Shown: positions 29,254-44,500, numbered from the stretch's first letter. The stretch is DNA of 64,000 nt from Corallium rubrum (GCA_964035015.1 OZ036003.1:2662531-2726530), one strand, 5' to 3'. A program made the numbers and translations. The notes: generated by a model not told the origin, from the letters alone.

Positions 29254-29657
29254 AGGGGAATTCGATAAAATTTTACACCGAGGTATGATATATCCCGAGG
29301 GCGAAGCCCGAGGGGTAATGTTTCATCGAATTCCCCGAGCGAAAGATCTATAAATTATATATTATACCAAAACATATTAATCTTTCCAAAACAAAAAGCT
29401 GAAATAATGTTAATAAAGTTCGCTTAGCTTAACTTTTGTCTGCTTTTCATTGTCTATTTCCATTCTGTTGTCGTCTGAAGGCTTCTGGATGCATTGTTTG
29501 TTGCCTTCTTTGTATTCCCTGAATCCTTATTTTCTTGTAACCTAACAATCTTCTTGTCCACATCTGAATGTTCCGGCGAAACGTTTTCTTGTCTCGCCAA
29601 ACTCCGCCATTGTTGACAGCTTCGTGAATCGTGCGTGGCGTTCACGCGTGGTACACT
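29254..29657 (-). mobile_element. Shortened hairpin recombinase element, copy 2
   Basis: Hairpin head at 29254-29337 (ggggaattcgat against atcgaattcccc, tip gggcgaagccc). The body parallels 27566-28020. On the minus strand AACAATGGCGGAGTTTGG (start about 29608) opens MAEFGETRKRFAG, and the neighbouring frame continues DVDKKIVRLQENKDSGNTKKAT, the N-terminal signature of this recombinase family. No catalytic domain remains. The right edge abuts the 11-bp minisatellite. Confidence 0.72.
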
Positions 29658-31178
29658 AATATTAATATTATATTAATATTATATTGATATAATATTAACA
29701 TTAATATAATATTAATATAATATTAATATATTATTAATATAATATTAATATAATATTAATATAATATTACTATAATATTAATATAATATAATATTAATAT
29801 AATATTAATATAATATTAATATAATATTAATATAATATTGATAAAATATTAATATAATATTGATATAATATTAATATAATATTAATATAATATTAATATA
29901 ATATTAATATAATATTAATATAATATTAATATAATATTAATATAATATCAATATAATATCAATATAATATCAATATAATATCAATATAATATCAATATAA
30001 TATCAATATAATATCAATATAATATCAATATAATATCAATATAATATCAATATAATATCAATATAATATCAATATAATATCAATATAATATCAATATAAT
30101 ATCAATATAATATCAATATAATATCAATATAATATCAATATAATATCAATATAATATCAATATAATATCAATATAATATCAATATAATATCAATATAATA
30201 TCAATATAATATCAATATAATATCAATATAATATCAATATAATATCAATATAATATCAATATAATATCAATATAATATCAATATAATATCAATATAATAT
30301 CAATATAATATCAATATAATATCAATATAATATCAATATAATATCAATATAATATCAATATAATATCAATATAATATCAATATAATATCAATATAATATC
30401 AATATAATATCAATATAATATCAATATAATATCAATATAATATCAATATAATATCAATATAATATCAATATAATATCAATATAATATCAATATAATATCA
30501 ATATAATATCAATATAATATCAATATAATATCAATATAATATCAATATAATATCAATATAATATCAATATAATATCAATATAATATCAATATAATATCAA
30601 TATAATATCAATATAATATCAATATAATATCAATATAATATCAATATAATATCAATATAATATCAATATAATATCAATATAATATCAATATAATATCAAT
30701 ATAATATCAATATAATATCAATATAATATCAATATAATATCAATATAATATCAATATAATATCAATATAATATCAATATAATATTAATATAATATTAATA
30801 TAATATTAATATTAGATTATTATAATATTAATATGATATTAATATAATATTAATATAATATTAATATAATATTAATATAATATTAATATAATATTAATAT
30901 AATATTAATATAATATTAATATAATATTAATATAGTATTAATATAATATTAATATAATATTAATATAATATTAATATAATATTAATATAATATTAATATA
31001 ATATTAATATAATATTAATATAATATTCATCTAATATTCATCTAATATTCATCTAATATTAATCTAATATTAATCTAATATTAATCTAATATTAATCTAA
31101 TGTAATGTAATGTAATGTAATGTAATGTAATGTAATGTAATGTAATGTGATGTAATGTAATGTAATGTAATATAAGTA
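29658..31178. repeat. 11-bp AT minisatellite with a homogenised central variant, grading into TAATG
   Basis: 29658-29942 and about 30786-31020 are TAATATTAATA units. About 29943-30785 consists of some 76 TCAATATAATA units that differ at one position. From 31021 come TAATATTCATC (3) and TAATATTAATC (4), then about 15 TAATG units to 31178. Confidence 0.95.
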
Positions 31179-31181
31179 TAG

Positions 31182-31811
31182 GTAATCATATGATAGCGAG
31201 TGCAATTAATGATTTTACACTACGAGTGATATTTGAAAATTGATCCGAAATTGCACGAGCCGTAGGCGAGTGCAATTTGGCTCAATTTTCAAATATCACG
31301 AGTAGTGTAAAATCATTAATTGCATGAGCAAAATCATATGATTACTTGTTTATTATATGCATAACAAAATTACGATATCTATCTTAATTACAGTCAAATT
31401 CTGAATGTTTGAATGTTTATTGGCCATACAACCACAGACAATCTTAAAACGTTATTCAAAGCAGTGAATTAATTTTTCTTTCTGGCAACCAACTATAAGT
31501 AATCACAAACTTCAAAACCAATTTACAGTTACCTGAAGTGTCAATCCTTGTCGTACGCTTCGTAGTAATTCGCGCGTTTGAAAACATCTTGTTTCGTTAC
31601 AACTGGACAACAAACAGTTTCACTTATGGTGAGCAGATGTCACCTGTATTGATCTTGAAATATTTACATGAAATTTTCAGTTGAAAGTGTTCCACAAGTC
31701 GTTCGAAAAGTCAAAATCTTTCAATTTGAAAATACGCCGCCATTTTGAATTTTATTTTTTACCACTGTTACCATGGTAACATTAATTTGCACTCCGGAGA
31801 GTGCAATTAAT
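31182..31811 (-). mobile_element. Hairpin element with possible exon-1 remnant
   Basis: 164-bp terminal hairpin (31182-31345: gtaatcatatgat ... atcatatgattac, tip gccgtaggc) at the left, a small palindrome (31781-31811: attaatttgcactc/gagtgcaattaat) at the right and AAAATGGCGGCG on the minus strand near 31738. The order hairpin, body, gene start, small palindrome equals that of 13719-15652, but the body (about 430 bp) has no recombinase domain and the codons after the start are broken. Confidence 0.55.
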
Positions 31812-31963
31812 GAGGGTAATAGAACGACGAGGAGTGCTATTAATGCCAAAATCATATGAGTGATTACAAAATCGACCGACCGCGAAGCGGGAGGTTGATT
31901 TGTTAATCACGAGTATGATTTGGCATTAATAGCACGATTCAATTCGTTCTATTACCCATTAAT
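31806..31963. repeat. Second hairpin abutting the element
   Basis: attaatgagggtaatagaacg pairs with cgttctattacccattaat; inner arms include gtgctattaatgcc; tip ccgcgaagcggg. It overlaps the small palindrome of the neighbouring element by 6 bp. Confidence 0.85.
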
Positions 31964-32573
31964 TATATATCCTTCTGTAATCAGGTCATGTCCTCGTCTT
32001 CTTTGTCGTGTCTTTGTTTTCGACAGCAAATACTTCATAGTAGCCCAACTTTTGGGTTCTAGACCTAGGCCTCTCAACATGGCCCGCAAAAAATGCAAAT
32101 GTCAGGCGGCCATTTCTTTTAATATACGGAGACTCGTCGAGGAGTTTTTTTAATAATAAAGTGAATTTATGAGGAGTTCATACAATTATATGTGAGGTAA
32201 AACCGGGAGTTATTGATAAAGAATGACAAGAACCAAAAATGTGAGTAATTTAGTGCTGTTTGTCTTTACTTTATATTGTGTTTATACGCATGTATTTATA
32301 AACACACTCATGCAGTTTAAGCTTTACTGTATTTCACCGATTGTTGCTACTTTACTGACTAAAATATTTAAGAAATACCCGGGTGCCAATCTGGATAATA
32401 CTTTGTTTTTAATTTGTTGGGGACACGACACTGTTTTCAAAACGTATACAAAAAAATACAAATTTAAGTTCTATATTTTAATATTTAAAATCCTCCATTT
32501 TTTAATTTTTTGAAAAATCCCGCAAAATCCTACAGCTTAGGTGCTGAACTGTGATTGGACAATTTTGATAGCT
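31964..32573. other. AT-rich stretch up to the satellite border
   Basis: Short reading frames only; I see no recognisable exon, element or RNA. The satellite starts sharply at 32574, where tagct changes to the repeated acaatcattgac. Confidence 0.6.
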
Positions 32574-35500
32574 ACAATCATTGACAAAATTAGTTGAAAC
32601 GACTTGAGTGAATCATGCCATGTTAATTGCTAGGCCTCTTTTTTGCATGAATTGCTATCCCCCCGTCCCCCCTTTTCAATGTTGATACTCTGAACATTTA
32701 AATGTAATGGCAGGTGACTGAGTGCAAATTGCAAACGTTTTGAGGTCCACAACATTGAAGTGGGGGGGAGGGGGAACATGAAACCATTTCATGTTAGCTT
32801 TGTTTCAAGAATTATGTCAATGATTGTCTGAGAACAAATTGGACGCAAACGCAACAGATTTAATTCATAAAAATCCATTTTCTCTGATGGATTGACCATT
32901 AATGTTTTAAAATATGCTAAAGAAGAATATGTGGTTAGTTTATATGCATATTATATTGTCGAACGGGATTACAATAATTTTTTTGTAAGCATTTGAAGTT
33001 AAAGTTTTATGCGATGAGCAAGCGATTAATTACAGTAGAGCCATTTAAAAGAAGTTGCGTATGCCACGGCTCACAGGCATAATGACCTATGTGACAAAAC
33101 AAGTCGAAGAAGCCACTCTAGTTAAGAAATTACCAAGTCATTTAGAAAAAGATTAGTAGTTTGATAAAGGAACTCTCGTCCTATTGAATTTCTATAGAAC
33201 CGTGGCGAAGTCGAGTGGCTCATGTGCCGCTGGTTGCTCAGTTACTTTGAATGATCATTTTTCGCGAAAGAACATAGTGGAATTAGTGTGGCAGCATAAC
33301 AGGAATTATTCGTAAATAAAATTTAAGCGTCAGGAATAACATGGAATTTAGGCGGTTTCTGCAGTCGGTCGTATACGATTACGTTCAACCGGAGAAATGA
33401 GCCCGACATGTCTTGTTTTTTGAACAAATCTCCCAGGGGGTCTATCGCAACATGGCGCCTTGCTGCTTAGCATTCGCTATATTGGACAAATAAATAGTGT
33501 TATAGAATTATTTCGAGTGAAATGAACTGTTTATAGTAATTTCTTAGCTACATCGTTTTATATCAATTCAGTTTACCATATCAATTCTGTATTTTGCCAC
33601 ACTTTACCACACTTTACCACACTTTACCATGCTTATGTTAATAAATTAGATTATGATTCTTTTATATATGCAGATTGTGGTAAAGTGTGGTAAAGTGTAC
33701 TAAATTTTAGTGTAAGTATATGGTAAAGTGTGATCAAATGCAACAATTATGTCCACTTAATGCTTAAATAGAGCTAAAGTTTAAAAACATCTTTGTGTAA
33801 CGAATATTTCAGTTGAAATTGCACTGAATATTATGCGAAGTTTGTGGTAAAGTGTGGTAAGCTGAGCTTAATTTTAGCGGTCTCGTACACAGCAAAGTGC
33901 AATGATATCTTAGAAGTATATATGTGTTGTCAACTGTTTGTCAACTATTTGTAATGATAAAAGTATAAGGAGAAAGGTTTGGGTATCGATTATTTTTGTT
34001 GAAATCGAGCTGAACTCCTCGATTCATTGTTTATTTATGTTCCTTGACATATGAGCTCTTTTATAACACGGGTGCCAGTTGTAACTTGAGATGAATTCGA
34101 AGCCTTGGGTAATTATTCTATTGACAAGTTTTTAATGAATGCAACTGGTGAAAGAATTTTTTCCCCCTTGCTACAAACAATTTGTTCTGTTCTTTTGGGC
34201 ATTCACTTAAGACAATTTCTTCCCGACTTTTCTCTTTATATCAGCATGAATGGTCAAATATTTTAATGATTTGCGCAAGTGCAGGGTATACATTATCCTT
34301 CATGATAGGTCTGCAATAAAGTTATCGACAGATTTTAATTTTACGTGTAGGTTTTGTGTCAGAATTATAAACTCATCATGGAAATACAGAGGGCGTGCGC
34401 AGCTTTTAAACCGACAATAATTTTGAACCTGATTTCCGCGTAGTGACAGTTAACATTAGGACGTCATGGTGACGTCATGTAATTAACCTTGAATTAAAGT
34501 TTATCGTTTGTTGTTAGCGATCAATATATGTGTTAAATGTATGTGAGATCACTTTGCGCAGTCGTGGGTAAAATATGCCGTTTCTCTGCAACGAAAAATG
34601 TACGGAGAATTATTAACGTAAATTCAGACAATCATTGACAAAATTAGTTGAAACGACTTGAGTGAATCATGCCATGTTAATTGCTAGGCCTCTTTTTTGC
34701 ATGAATTGCTATCCCCCCGTCCCCCCTTTTCAATGTTGATACTCTGAACATTTAAATGTAATGGCAGGTGACTGAGTGCAAATTGCAAACGTTTTGAGGT
34801 CCACAACATTGAAGTGGGGGGAGGGGGAACATGAAACCATTTCATGTTAGCTTTGTTTCAAGAATTATGTCAATGATTGTCTGAGAACAAATTGGACGCA
34901 AACGCAACAGATTTAATTCATAAAAATCCATTTTCTCTGATGGATTGACCATTAATGTTTTAAAATATGCTAAAGAAGAATATGTGGTTAGTTTATATGC
35001 ATATTATATTGTCGAACGGGATTACAATAATTTTTTTGTAAGCATTTGAAGTTAAAGTTTTATGCGATGAGCAAGCGATTAATTACAGTAGAGCCATTTA
35101 AAAGAAGTTGCGTATGCCACGGCTCACAGGCATAATGACCTATGTGACAAAACAAGTCGAAGAAGCCACTCTAGTTAAGAAATTACCAAGTCATTTAGAA
35201 AAAGATTAGTAGTTTGATAAAGGAACTCTCGTCCTATTGAATTTCTATAGAACCGTGGCGAAGTCGAGTGGCTCATGTGCCGCTGGTTGCTCAGTTACTT
35301 TGAATGATCATTTTTCGCGAAAGAACATAGTGGAATTAGTGTGGCAGCATAACAGGAATTATTCGTAAATAAAATTTAAGCGTCAGGAATAACATGGAAT
35401 TTAGGCGGTTTCTGCAGTCGGTCGTATACGATTACGTTCAACCGGAGAAATGAGCCCGACATGTCTTGTTTTTTGAACAAATCTCCCAGGGGGTCTATCG

Positions 35501-38500
35501 CAACATGGCGCCTTGCTGCTTAGCATTCGCTATATTGGACAAATAAATAGTGTTATAGAATTATTTCGAGTGAAATGAACTGTTTATAGTAATTTCTTAG
35601 CTACATCGTTTTATATCAATTCAGTTTACCATATCAATTCTGTATTTTGCCACACTTTACCACACTTTACCACACTTTACCATGCTTATGTTAATAAATT
35701 AGATTATGATTCTTTTATATATGCAGATTGTGGTAAAGTGTGGTAAAGTGTACTAAATTTTAGTGTAAGTATATGGTAAAGTGTGATCAAATGCAACAAT
35801 TATGTCCACTTAATGCTTAAATAGAGCTAAAGTTTAAAAACATCTTTGTGTAACGAATATTTCAGTTGAAATTGCACTGAATATTATGCGAAGTTTGTGG
35901 TAAAGTGTGGTAAGCTGAGCTTAATTTTAGCGGTCTCGTACACAGCAAAGTGCAATGATATCTTAGAAGTATATATGTGTTGTCAACTGTTTGTCAACTA
36001 TTTGTAATGATAAAAGTATAAGGAGAAAGGTTTGGGTATCGATTATTTTTGTTGAAATCGAGCTGAACTCCTCGATTCATTGTTTATTTATGTTCCTTGA
36101 CATATGAGCTCTTTTATAACACGGGTGCCAGTTGTAACTTGAGATGAATTCGAAGCCTTGGGTAATTATTCTATTGACAAGTTTTTAATGAATGCAACTG
36201 GTGAAAGAATTTTTTCCCCCTTGCTACAAACAATTTGTTCTGTTCTTTTGGGCATTCACTTAAGACAATTTCTTCCCGACTTTTCTCTTTATATCAGCAT
36301 GAATGGTCAAATATTTTAATGATTTGCGCAAGTGCAGGGTATACATTATCCTTCATGATAGGTCTGCAATAAAGTTATCGACAGATTTTAATTTTACGTG
36401 TAGGTTTTGTGTCAGAATTATAAACTCATCATGGAAATACAGAGGGCGTGCGCAGCTTTTAAACCGACAATAATTTTGAACCTGATTTCCGCGTAGTGAC
36501 AGTTAACATTAGGACGTCATGGTGACGTCATGTAATTAACCTTGAATTAAAGTTTATCGTTTGTTGTTAGCGATCAATATATGTGTTAAATGTATGTGAG
36601 ATCACTTTGCGCAGTCGTGGGTAAAATATGCCGTTTCTCTGCAACGAAAAATGTACGGAGAATTATTAACGTAAATTCAGACAATCATTGACAAAATTAG
36701 TTGAAACGACTTGAGTGAATCATGCCATGTTAATTGCTAGGCCTCTTTTTTGCATGAATTGCTATCCCCCCGTCCCCCCTTTTCAATGTTGATACTCTGA
36801 ACATTTAAATGTAATGGCAGGTGACTGAGTGCAAATTGCAAACGTTTTGAGGTCCACAACATTGAAGTGGGGGGAGGGGGAACATGAAACCATTTCATGT
36901 TAGCTTTGTTTCAAGAATTATGTCAATGATTGTCTGAGAACAAATTGGACGCAAACGCAACAGATTTAATTCATAAAAATCCATTTTCTCTGATGGATTG
37001 ACCATTAATGTTTTAAAATATGCTAAAGAAGAATATGTGGTTAGTTTATATGCATATTATATTGTCGAACGGGATTACAATAATTTTTTTGTAAGCATTT
37101 GAAGTTAAAGTTTTATGCGATGAGCAAGCGATTAATTACAGTAGAGCCATTTAAAAGAAGTTGCGTATGCCACGGCTCACAGGCATAATGACCTATGTGA
37201 CAAAACAAGTCGAAGAAGCCACTCTAGTTAAGAAATTACCAAGTCATTTAGAAAAAGATTAGTAGTTTGATAAAGGAACTCTCGTCCTATTGAATTTCTA
37301 TAGAACCGTGGCGAAGTCGAGTGGCTCATGTGCCGCTGGTTGCTCAGTTACTTTGAATGATCATTTTTCGCGAAAGAACATAGTGGAATTAGTGTGGCAG
37401 CATAACAGGAATTATTCGTAAATAAAATTTAAGCGTCAGGAATAACATGGAATTTAGGCGGTTTCTGCAGTCGGTCGTATACGATTACGTTCAACCGGAG
37501 AAATGAGCCCGACATGTCTTGTTTTTTGAACAAATCTCCCAGGGGGTCTATCGCAACATGGCGCCTTGCTGCTTAGCATTCGCTATATTGGACAAATAAA
37601 TAGTGTTATAGAATTATTTCGAGTGAAATGAACTGTTTATAGTAATTTCTTAGCTACATCGTTTTATATCAATTCAGTTTACCATATCAATTCTGTATTT
37701 TGCCACACTTTACCACACTTTACCACACTTTACCATGCTTATGTTAATAAATTAGATTATGATTCTTTTATATATGCAGATTGTGGTAAAGTGTGGTAAA
37801 GTGTACTAAATTTTAGTGTAAGTATATGGTAAAGTGTGATCAAATGCAACAATTATGTCCACTTAATGCTTAAATAGAGCTAAAGTTTAAAAACATCTTT
37901 GTGTAACGAATATTTCAGTTGAAATTGCACTGAATATTATGCGAAGTTTGTGGTAAAGTGTGGTAAGCTGAGCTTAATTTTAGCGGTCTCGTACACAGCA
38001 AAGTGCAATGATATCTTAGAAGTATATATGTGTTGTCAACTGTTTGTCAACTATTTGTAATGATAAAAGTATAAGGAGAAAGGTTTGGGTATCGATTATT
38101 TTTGTTGAAATCGAGCTGAACTCCTCGATTCATTGTTTATTTATGTTCCTTGACATATGAGCTCTTTTATAACACGGGTGCCAGTTGTAACTTGAGATGA
38201 ATTCGAAGCCTTGGGTAATTATTCTATTGACAAGTTTTTAATGAATGCAACTGGTGAAAGAATTTTTTCCCCCTTGCTACAAACAATTTGTTCTGTTCTT
38301 TTGGGCATTCACTTAAGACAATTTCTTCCCGACTTTTCTCTTTATATCAGCATGAATGGTCAAATATTTTAATGATTTGCGCAAGTGCAGGGTATACATT
38401 ATCCTTCATGATAGGTCTGCAATAAAGTTATCGACAGATTTTAATTTTACGTGTAGGTTTTGTGTCAGAATTATAAACTCATCATGGAAATACAGAGGGC

Positions 38501-41500
38501 GTGCGCAGCTTTTAAACCGACAATAATTTTGAACCTGATTTCCGCGTAGTGACAGTTAACATTAGGACGTCATGGTGACGTCATGTAATTAACCTTGAAT
38601 TAAAGTTTATCGTTTGTTGTTAGCGATCAATATATGTGTTAAATGTATGTGAGATCACTTTGCGCAGTCGTGGGTAAAATATGCCGTTTCTCTGCAACGA
38701 AAAATGTACGGAGAATTATTAACGTAAATTCAGACAATCATTGACAAAATTAGTTGAAACGACTTGAGTGAATCATGCCATGTTAATTGCTAGGCCTCTT
38801 TTTTGCATGAATTGCTATCCCCCCGTCCCCCCTTTTCAATGTTGATACTCTGAACATTTAAATGTAATGGCAGGTGACTGAGTGCAAATTGCAAACGTTT
38901 TGAGGTCCACAACATTGAAGTGGGGGGAGGGGGAACATGAAACCATTTCATGTTAGCTTTGTTTCAAGAATTATGTCAATGATTGTCTGAGAACAAATTG
39001 GACGCAAACGCAACAGATTTAATTCATAAAAATCCATTTTCTCTGATGGATTGACCATTAATGTTTTAAAATATGCTAAAGAAGAATATGTGGTTAGTTT
39101 ATATGCATATTATATTGTCGAACGGGATTACAATAATTTTTTTGTAAGCATTTGAAGTTAAAGTTTTATGCGATGAGCAAGCGATTAATTACAGTAGAGC
39201 CATTTAAAAGAAGTTGCGTATGCCACGGCTCACAGGCATAATGACCTATGTGACAAAACAAGTCGAAGAAGCCACTCTAGTTAAGAAATTACCAAGTCAT
39301 TTAGAAAAAGATTAGTAGTTTGATAAAGGAACTCTCGTCCTATTGAATTTCTATAGAACCGTGGCGAAGTCGAGTGGCTCATGTGCCGCTGGTTGCTCAG
39401 TTACTTTGAATGATCATTTTTCGCGAAAGAACATAGTGGAATTAGTGTGGCAGCATAACAGGAATTATTCGTAAATAAAATTTAAGCGTCAGGAATAACA
39501 TGGAATTTAGGCGGTTTCTGCAGTCGGTCGTATACGATTACGTTCAACCGGAGAAATGAGCCCGACATGTCTTGTTTTTTGAACAAATCTCCCAGGGGGT
39601 CTATCGCAACATGGCGCCTTGCTGCTTAGCATTCGCTATATTGGACAAATAAATAGTGTTATAGAATTATTTCGAGTGAAATGAACTGTTTATAGTAATT
39701 TCTTAGCTACATCGTTTTATATCAATTCAGTTTACCATATCAATTCTGTATTTTGCCACACTTTACCACACTTTACCACACTTTACCATGCTTATGTTAA
39801 TAAATTAGATTATGATTCTTTTATATATGCAGATTGTGGTAAAGTGTGGTAAAGTGTACTAAATTTTAGTGTAAGTATATGGTAAAGTGTGATCAAATGC
39901 AACAATTATGTCCACTTAATGCTTAAATAGAGCTAAAGTTTAAAAACATCTTTGTGTAACGAATATTTCAGTTGAAATTGCACTGAATATTATGCGAAGT
40001 TTGTGGTAAAGTGTGGTAAGCTGAGCTTAATTTTAGCGGTCTCGTACACAGCAAAGTGCAATGATATCTTAGAAGTATATATGTGTTGTCAACTGTTTGT
40101 CAACTATTTGTAATGATAAAAGTATAAGGAGAAAGGTTTGGGTATCGATTATTTTTGTTGAAATCGAGCTGAACTCCTCGATTCATTGTTTATTTATGTT
40201 CCTTGACATATGAGCTCTTTTATAACACGGGTGCCAGTTGTAACTTGAGATGAATTCGAAGCCTTGGGTAATTATTCTATTGACAAGTTTTTAATGAATG
40301 CAACTGGTGAAAGAATTTTTTCCCCCTTGCTACAAACAATTTGTTCTGTTCTTTTGGGCATTCACTTAAGACAATTTCTTCCCGACTTTTCTCTTTATAT
40401 CAGCATGAATGGTCAAATATTTTAATGATTTGCGCAAGTGCAGGGTATACATTATCCTTCATGATAGGTCTGCAATAAAGTTATCGACAGATTTTAATTT
40501 TACGTGTAGGTTTTGTGTCAGAATTATAAACTCATCATGGAAATACAGAGGGCGTGCGCAGCTTTTAAACCGACAATAATTTTGAACCTGATTTCCGCGT
40601 AGTGACAGTTAACATTAGGACGTCATGGTGACGTCATGTAATTAACCTTGAATTAAAGTTTATCGTTTGTTGTTAGCGATCAATATATGTGTTAAATGTA
40701 TGTGAGATCACTTTGCGCAGTCGTGGGTAAAATATGCCGTTTCTCTGCAACGAAAAATGTACGGAGAATTATTAACGTAAATTCAGACAATCATTGACAA
40801 AATTAGTTGAAACGACTTGAGTGAATCATGCCATGTTAATTGCTAGGCCTCTTTTTTGCATGAATTGCTATCCCCCCGTCCCCCCTTTTCAATGTTGATA
40901 CTCTGAACATTTAAATGTAATGGCAGGTGACTGAGTGCAAATTGCAAACGTTTTGAGGTCCACAACATTGAAGTGGGGGGAGGGGGAACATGAAACCATT
41001 TCATGTTAGCTTTGTTTCAAGAATTATGTCAATGATTGTCTGAGAACAAATTGGACGCAAACGCAACAGATTTAATTCATAAAAATCCATTTTCTCTGAT
41101 GGATTGACCATTAATGTTTTAAAATATGCTAAAGAAGAATATGTGGTTAGTTTATATGCATATTATATTGTCGAACGGGATTACAATAATTTTTTTGTAA
41201 GCATTTGAAGTTAAAGTTTTATGCGATGAGCAAGCGATTAATTACAGTAGAGCCATTTAAAAGAAGTTGCGTATGCCACGGCTCACAGGCATAATGACCT
41301 ATGTGACAAAACAAGTCGAAGAAGCCACTCTAGTTAAGAAATTACCAAGTCATTTAGAAAAAGATTAGTAGTTTGATAAAGGAACTCTCGTCCTATTGAA
41401 TTTCTATAGAACCGTGGCGAAGTCGAGTGGCTCATGTGCCGCTGGTTGCTCAGTTACTTTGAATGATCATTTTTCGCGAAAGAACATAGTGGAATTAGTG

Positions 41501-44500
41501 TGGCAGCATAACAGGAATTATTCGTAAATAAAATTTAAGCGTCAGGAATAACATGGAATTTAGGCGGTTTCTGCAGTCGGTCGTATACGATTACGTTCAA
41601 CCGGAGAAATGAGCCCGACATGTCTTGTTTTTTGAACAAATCTCCCAGGGGGTCTATCGCAACATGGCGCCTTGCTGCTTAGCATTCGCTATATTGGACA
41701 AATAAATAGTGTTATAGAATTATTTCGAGTGAAATGAACTGTTTATAGTAATTTCTTAGCTACATCGTTTTATATCAATTCAGTTTACCATATCAATTCT
41801 GTATTTTGCCACACTTTACCACACTTTACCACACTTTACCATGCTTATGTTAATAAATTAGATTATGATTCTTTTATATATGCAGATTGTGGTAAAGTGT
41901 GGTAAAGTGTACTAAATTTTAGTGTAAGTATATGGTAAAGTGTGATCAAATGCAACAATTATGTCCACTTAATGCTTAAATAGAGCTAAAGTTTAAAAAC
42001 ATCTTTGTGTAACGAATATTTCAGTTGAAATTGCACTGAATATTATGCGAAGTTTGTGGTAAAGTGTGGTAAGCTGAGCTTAATTTTAGCGGTCTCGTAC
42101 ACAGCAAAGTGCAATGATATCTTAGAAGTATATATGTGTTGTCAACTGTTTGTCAACTATTTGTAATGATAAAAGTATAAGGAGAAAGGTTTGGGTATCG
42201 ATTATTTTTGTTGAAATCGAGCTGAACTCCTCGATTCATTGTTTATTTATGTTCCTTGACATATGAGCTCTTTTATAACACGGGTGCCAGTTGTAACTTG
42301 AGATGAATTCGAAGCCTTGGGTAATTATTCTATTGACAAGTTTTTAATGAATGCAACTGGTGAAAGAATTTTTTCCCCCTTGCTACAAACAATTTGTTCT
42401 GTTCTTTTGGGCATTCACTTAAGACAATTTCTTCCCGACTTTTCTCTTTATATCAGCATGAATGGTCAAATATTTTAATGATTTGCGCAAGTGCAGGGTA
42501 TACATTATCCTTCATGATAGGTCTGCAATAAAGTTATCGACAGATTTTAATTTTACGTGTAGGTTTTGTGTCAGAATTATAAACTCATCATGGAAATACA
42601 GAGGGCGTGCGCAGCTTTTAAACCGACAATAATTTTGAACCTGATTTCCGCGTAGTGACAGTTAACATTAGGACGTCATGGTGACGTCATGTAATTAACC
42701 TTGAATTAAAGTTTATCGTTTGTTGTTAGCGATCAATATATGTGTTAAATGTATGTGAGATCACTTTGCGCAGTCGTGGGTAAAATATGCCGTTTCTCTG
42801 CAACGAAAAATGTACGGAGAATTATTAACGTAAATTCAGACAATCATTGACAAAATTAGTTGAAACGACTTGAGTGAATCATGCCATGTTAATTGCTAGG
42901 CCTCTTTTTTGCATGAATTGCTATCCCCCCGTCCCCCCTTTTCAATGTTGATACTCTGAACATTTAAATGTAATGGCAGGTGACTGAGTGCAAATTGCAA
43001 ACGTTTTGAGGTCCACAACATTGAAGTGGGGGGAGGGGGAACATGAAACCATTTCATGTTAGCTTTGTTTCAAGAATTATGTCAATGATTGTCTGAGAAC
43101 AAATTGGACGCAAACGCAACAGATTTAATTCATAAAAATCCATTTTCTCTGATGGATTGACCATTAATGTTTTAAAATATGCTAAAGAAGAATATGTGGT
43201 TAGTTTATATGCATATTATATTGTCGAACGGGATTACAATAATTTTTTTGTAAGCATTTGAAGTTAAAGTTTTATGCGATGAGCAAGCGATTAATTACAG
43301 TAGAGCCATTTAAAAGAAGTTGCGTATGCCACGGCTCACAGGCATAATGACCTATGTGACAAAACAAGTCGAAGAAGCCACTCTAGTTAAGAAATTACCA
43401 AGTCATTTAGAAAAAGATTAGTAGTTTGATAAAGGAACTCTCGTCCTATTGAATTTCTATAGAACCGTGGCGAAGTCGAGTGGCTCATGTGCCGCTGGTT
43501 GCTCAGTTACTTTGAATGATCATTTTTCGCGAAAGAACATAGTGGAATTAGTGTGGCAGCATAACAGGAATTATTCGTAAATAAAATTTAAGCGTCAGGA
43601 ATAACATGGAATTTAGGCGGTTTCTGCAGTCGGTCGTATACGATTACGTTCAACCGGAGAAATGAGCCCGACATGTCTTGTTTTTTGAACAAATCTCCCA
43701 GGGGGTCTATCGCAACATGGCGCCTTGCTGCTTAGCATTCGCTATATTGGACAAATAAATAGTGTTATAGAATTATTTCGAGTGAAATGAACTGTTTATA
43801 GTAATTTCTTAGCTACATCGTTTTATATCAATTCAGTTTACCATATCAATTCTGTATTTTGCCACACTTTACCACACTTTACCACACTTTACCATGCTTA
43901 TGTTAATAAATTAGATTATGATTCTTTTATATATGCAGATTGTGGTAAAGTGTGGTAAAGTGTACTAAATTTTAGTGTAAGTATATGGTAAAGTGTGATC
44001 AAATGCAACAATTATGTCCACTTAATGCTTAAATAGAGCTAAAGTTTAAAAACATCTTTGTGTAACGAATATTTCAGTTGAAATTGCACTGAATATTATG
44101 CGAAGTTTGTGGTAAAGTGTGGTAAGCTGAGCTTAATTTTAGCGGTCTCGTACACAGCAAAGTGCAATGATATCTTAGAAGTATATATGTGTTGTCAACT
44201 GTTTGTCAACTATTTGTAATGATAAAAGTATAAGGAGAAAGGTTTGGGTATCGATTATTTTTGTTGAAATCGAGCTGAACTCCTCGATTCATTGTTTATT
44301 TATGTTCCTTGACATATGAGCTCTTTTATAACACGGGTGCCAGTTGTAACTTGAGATGAATTCGAAGCCTTGGGTAATTATTCTATTGACAAGTTTTTAA
44401 TGAATGCAACTGGTGAAAGAATTTTTTCCCCCTTGCTACAAACAATTTGTTCTGTTCTTTTGGGCATTCACTTAAGACAATTTCTTCCCGACTTTTCTCT

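Noticed and set aside
31920..32513. Two + strand frames of 77 and 96 codons
   Set aside because: The first starts inside a hairpin arm, the second is AT-rich with no recognisable pattern; neither has splice or codon support.
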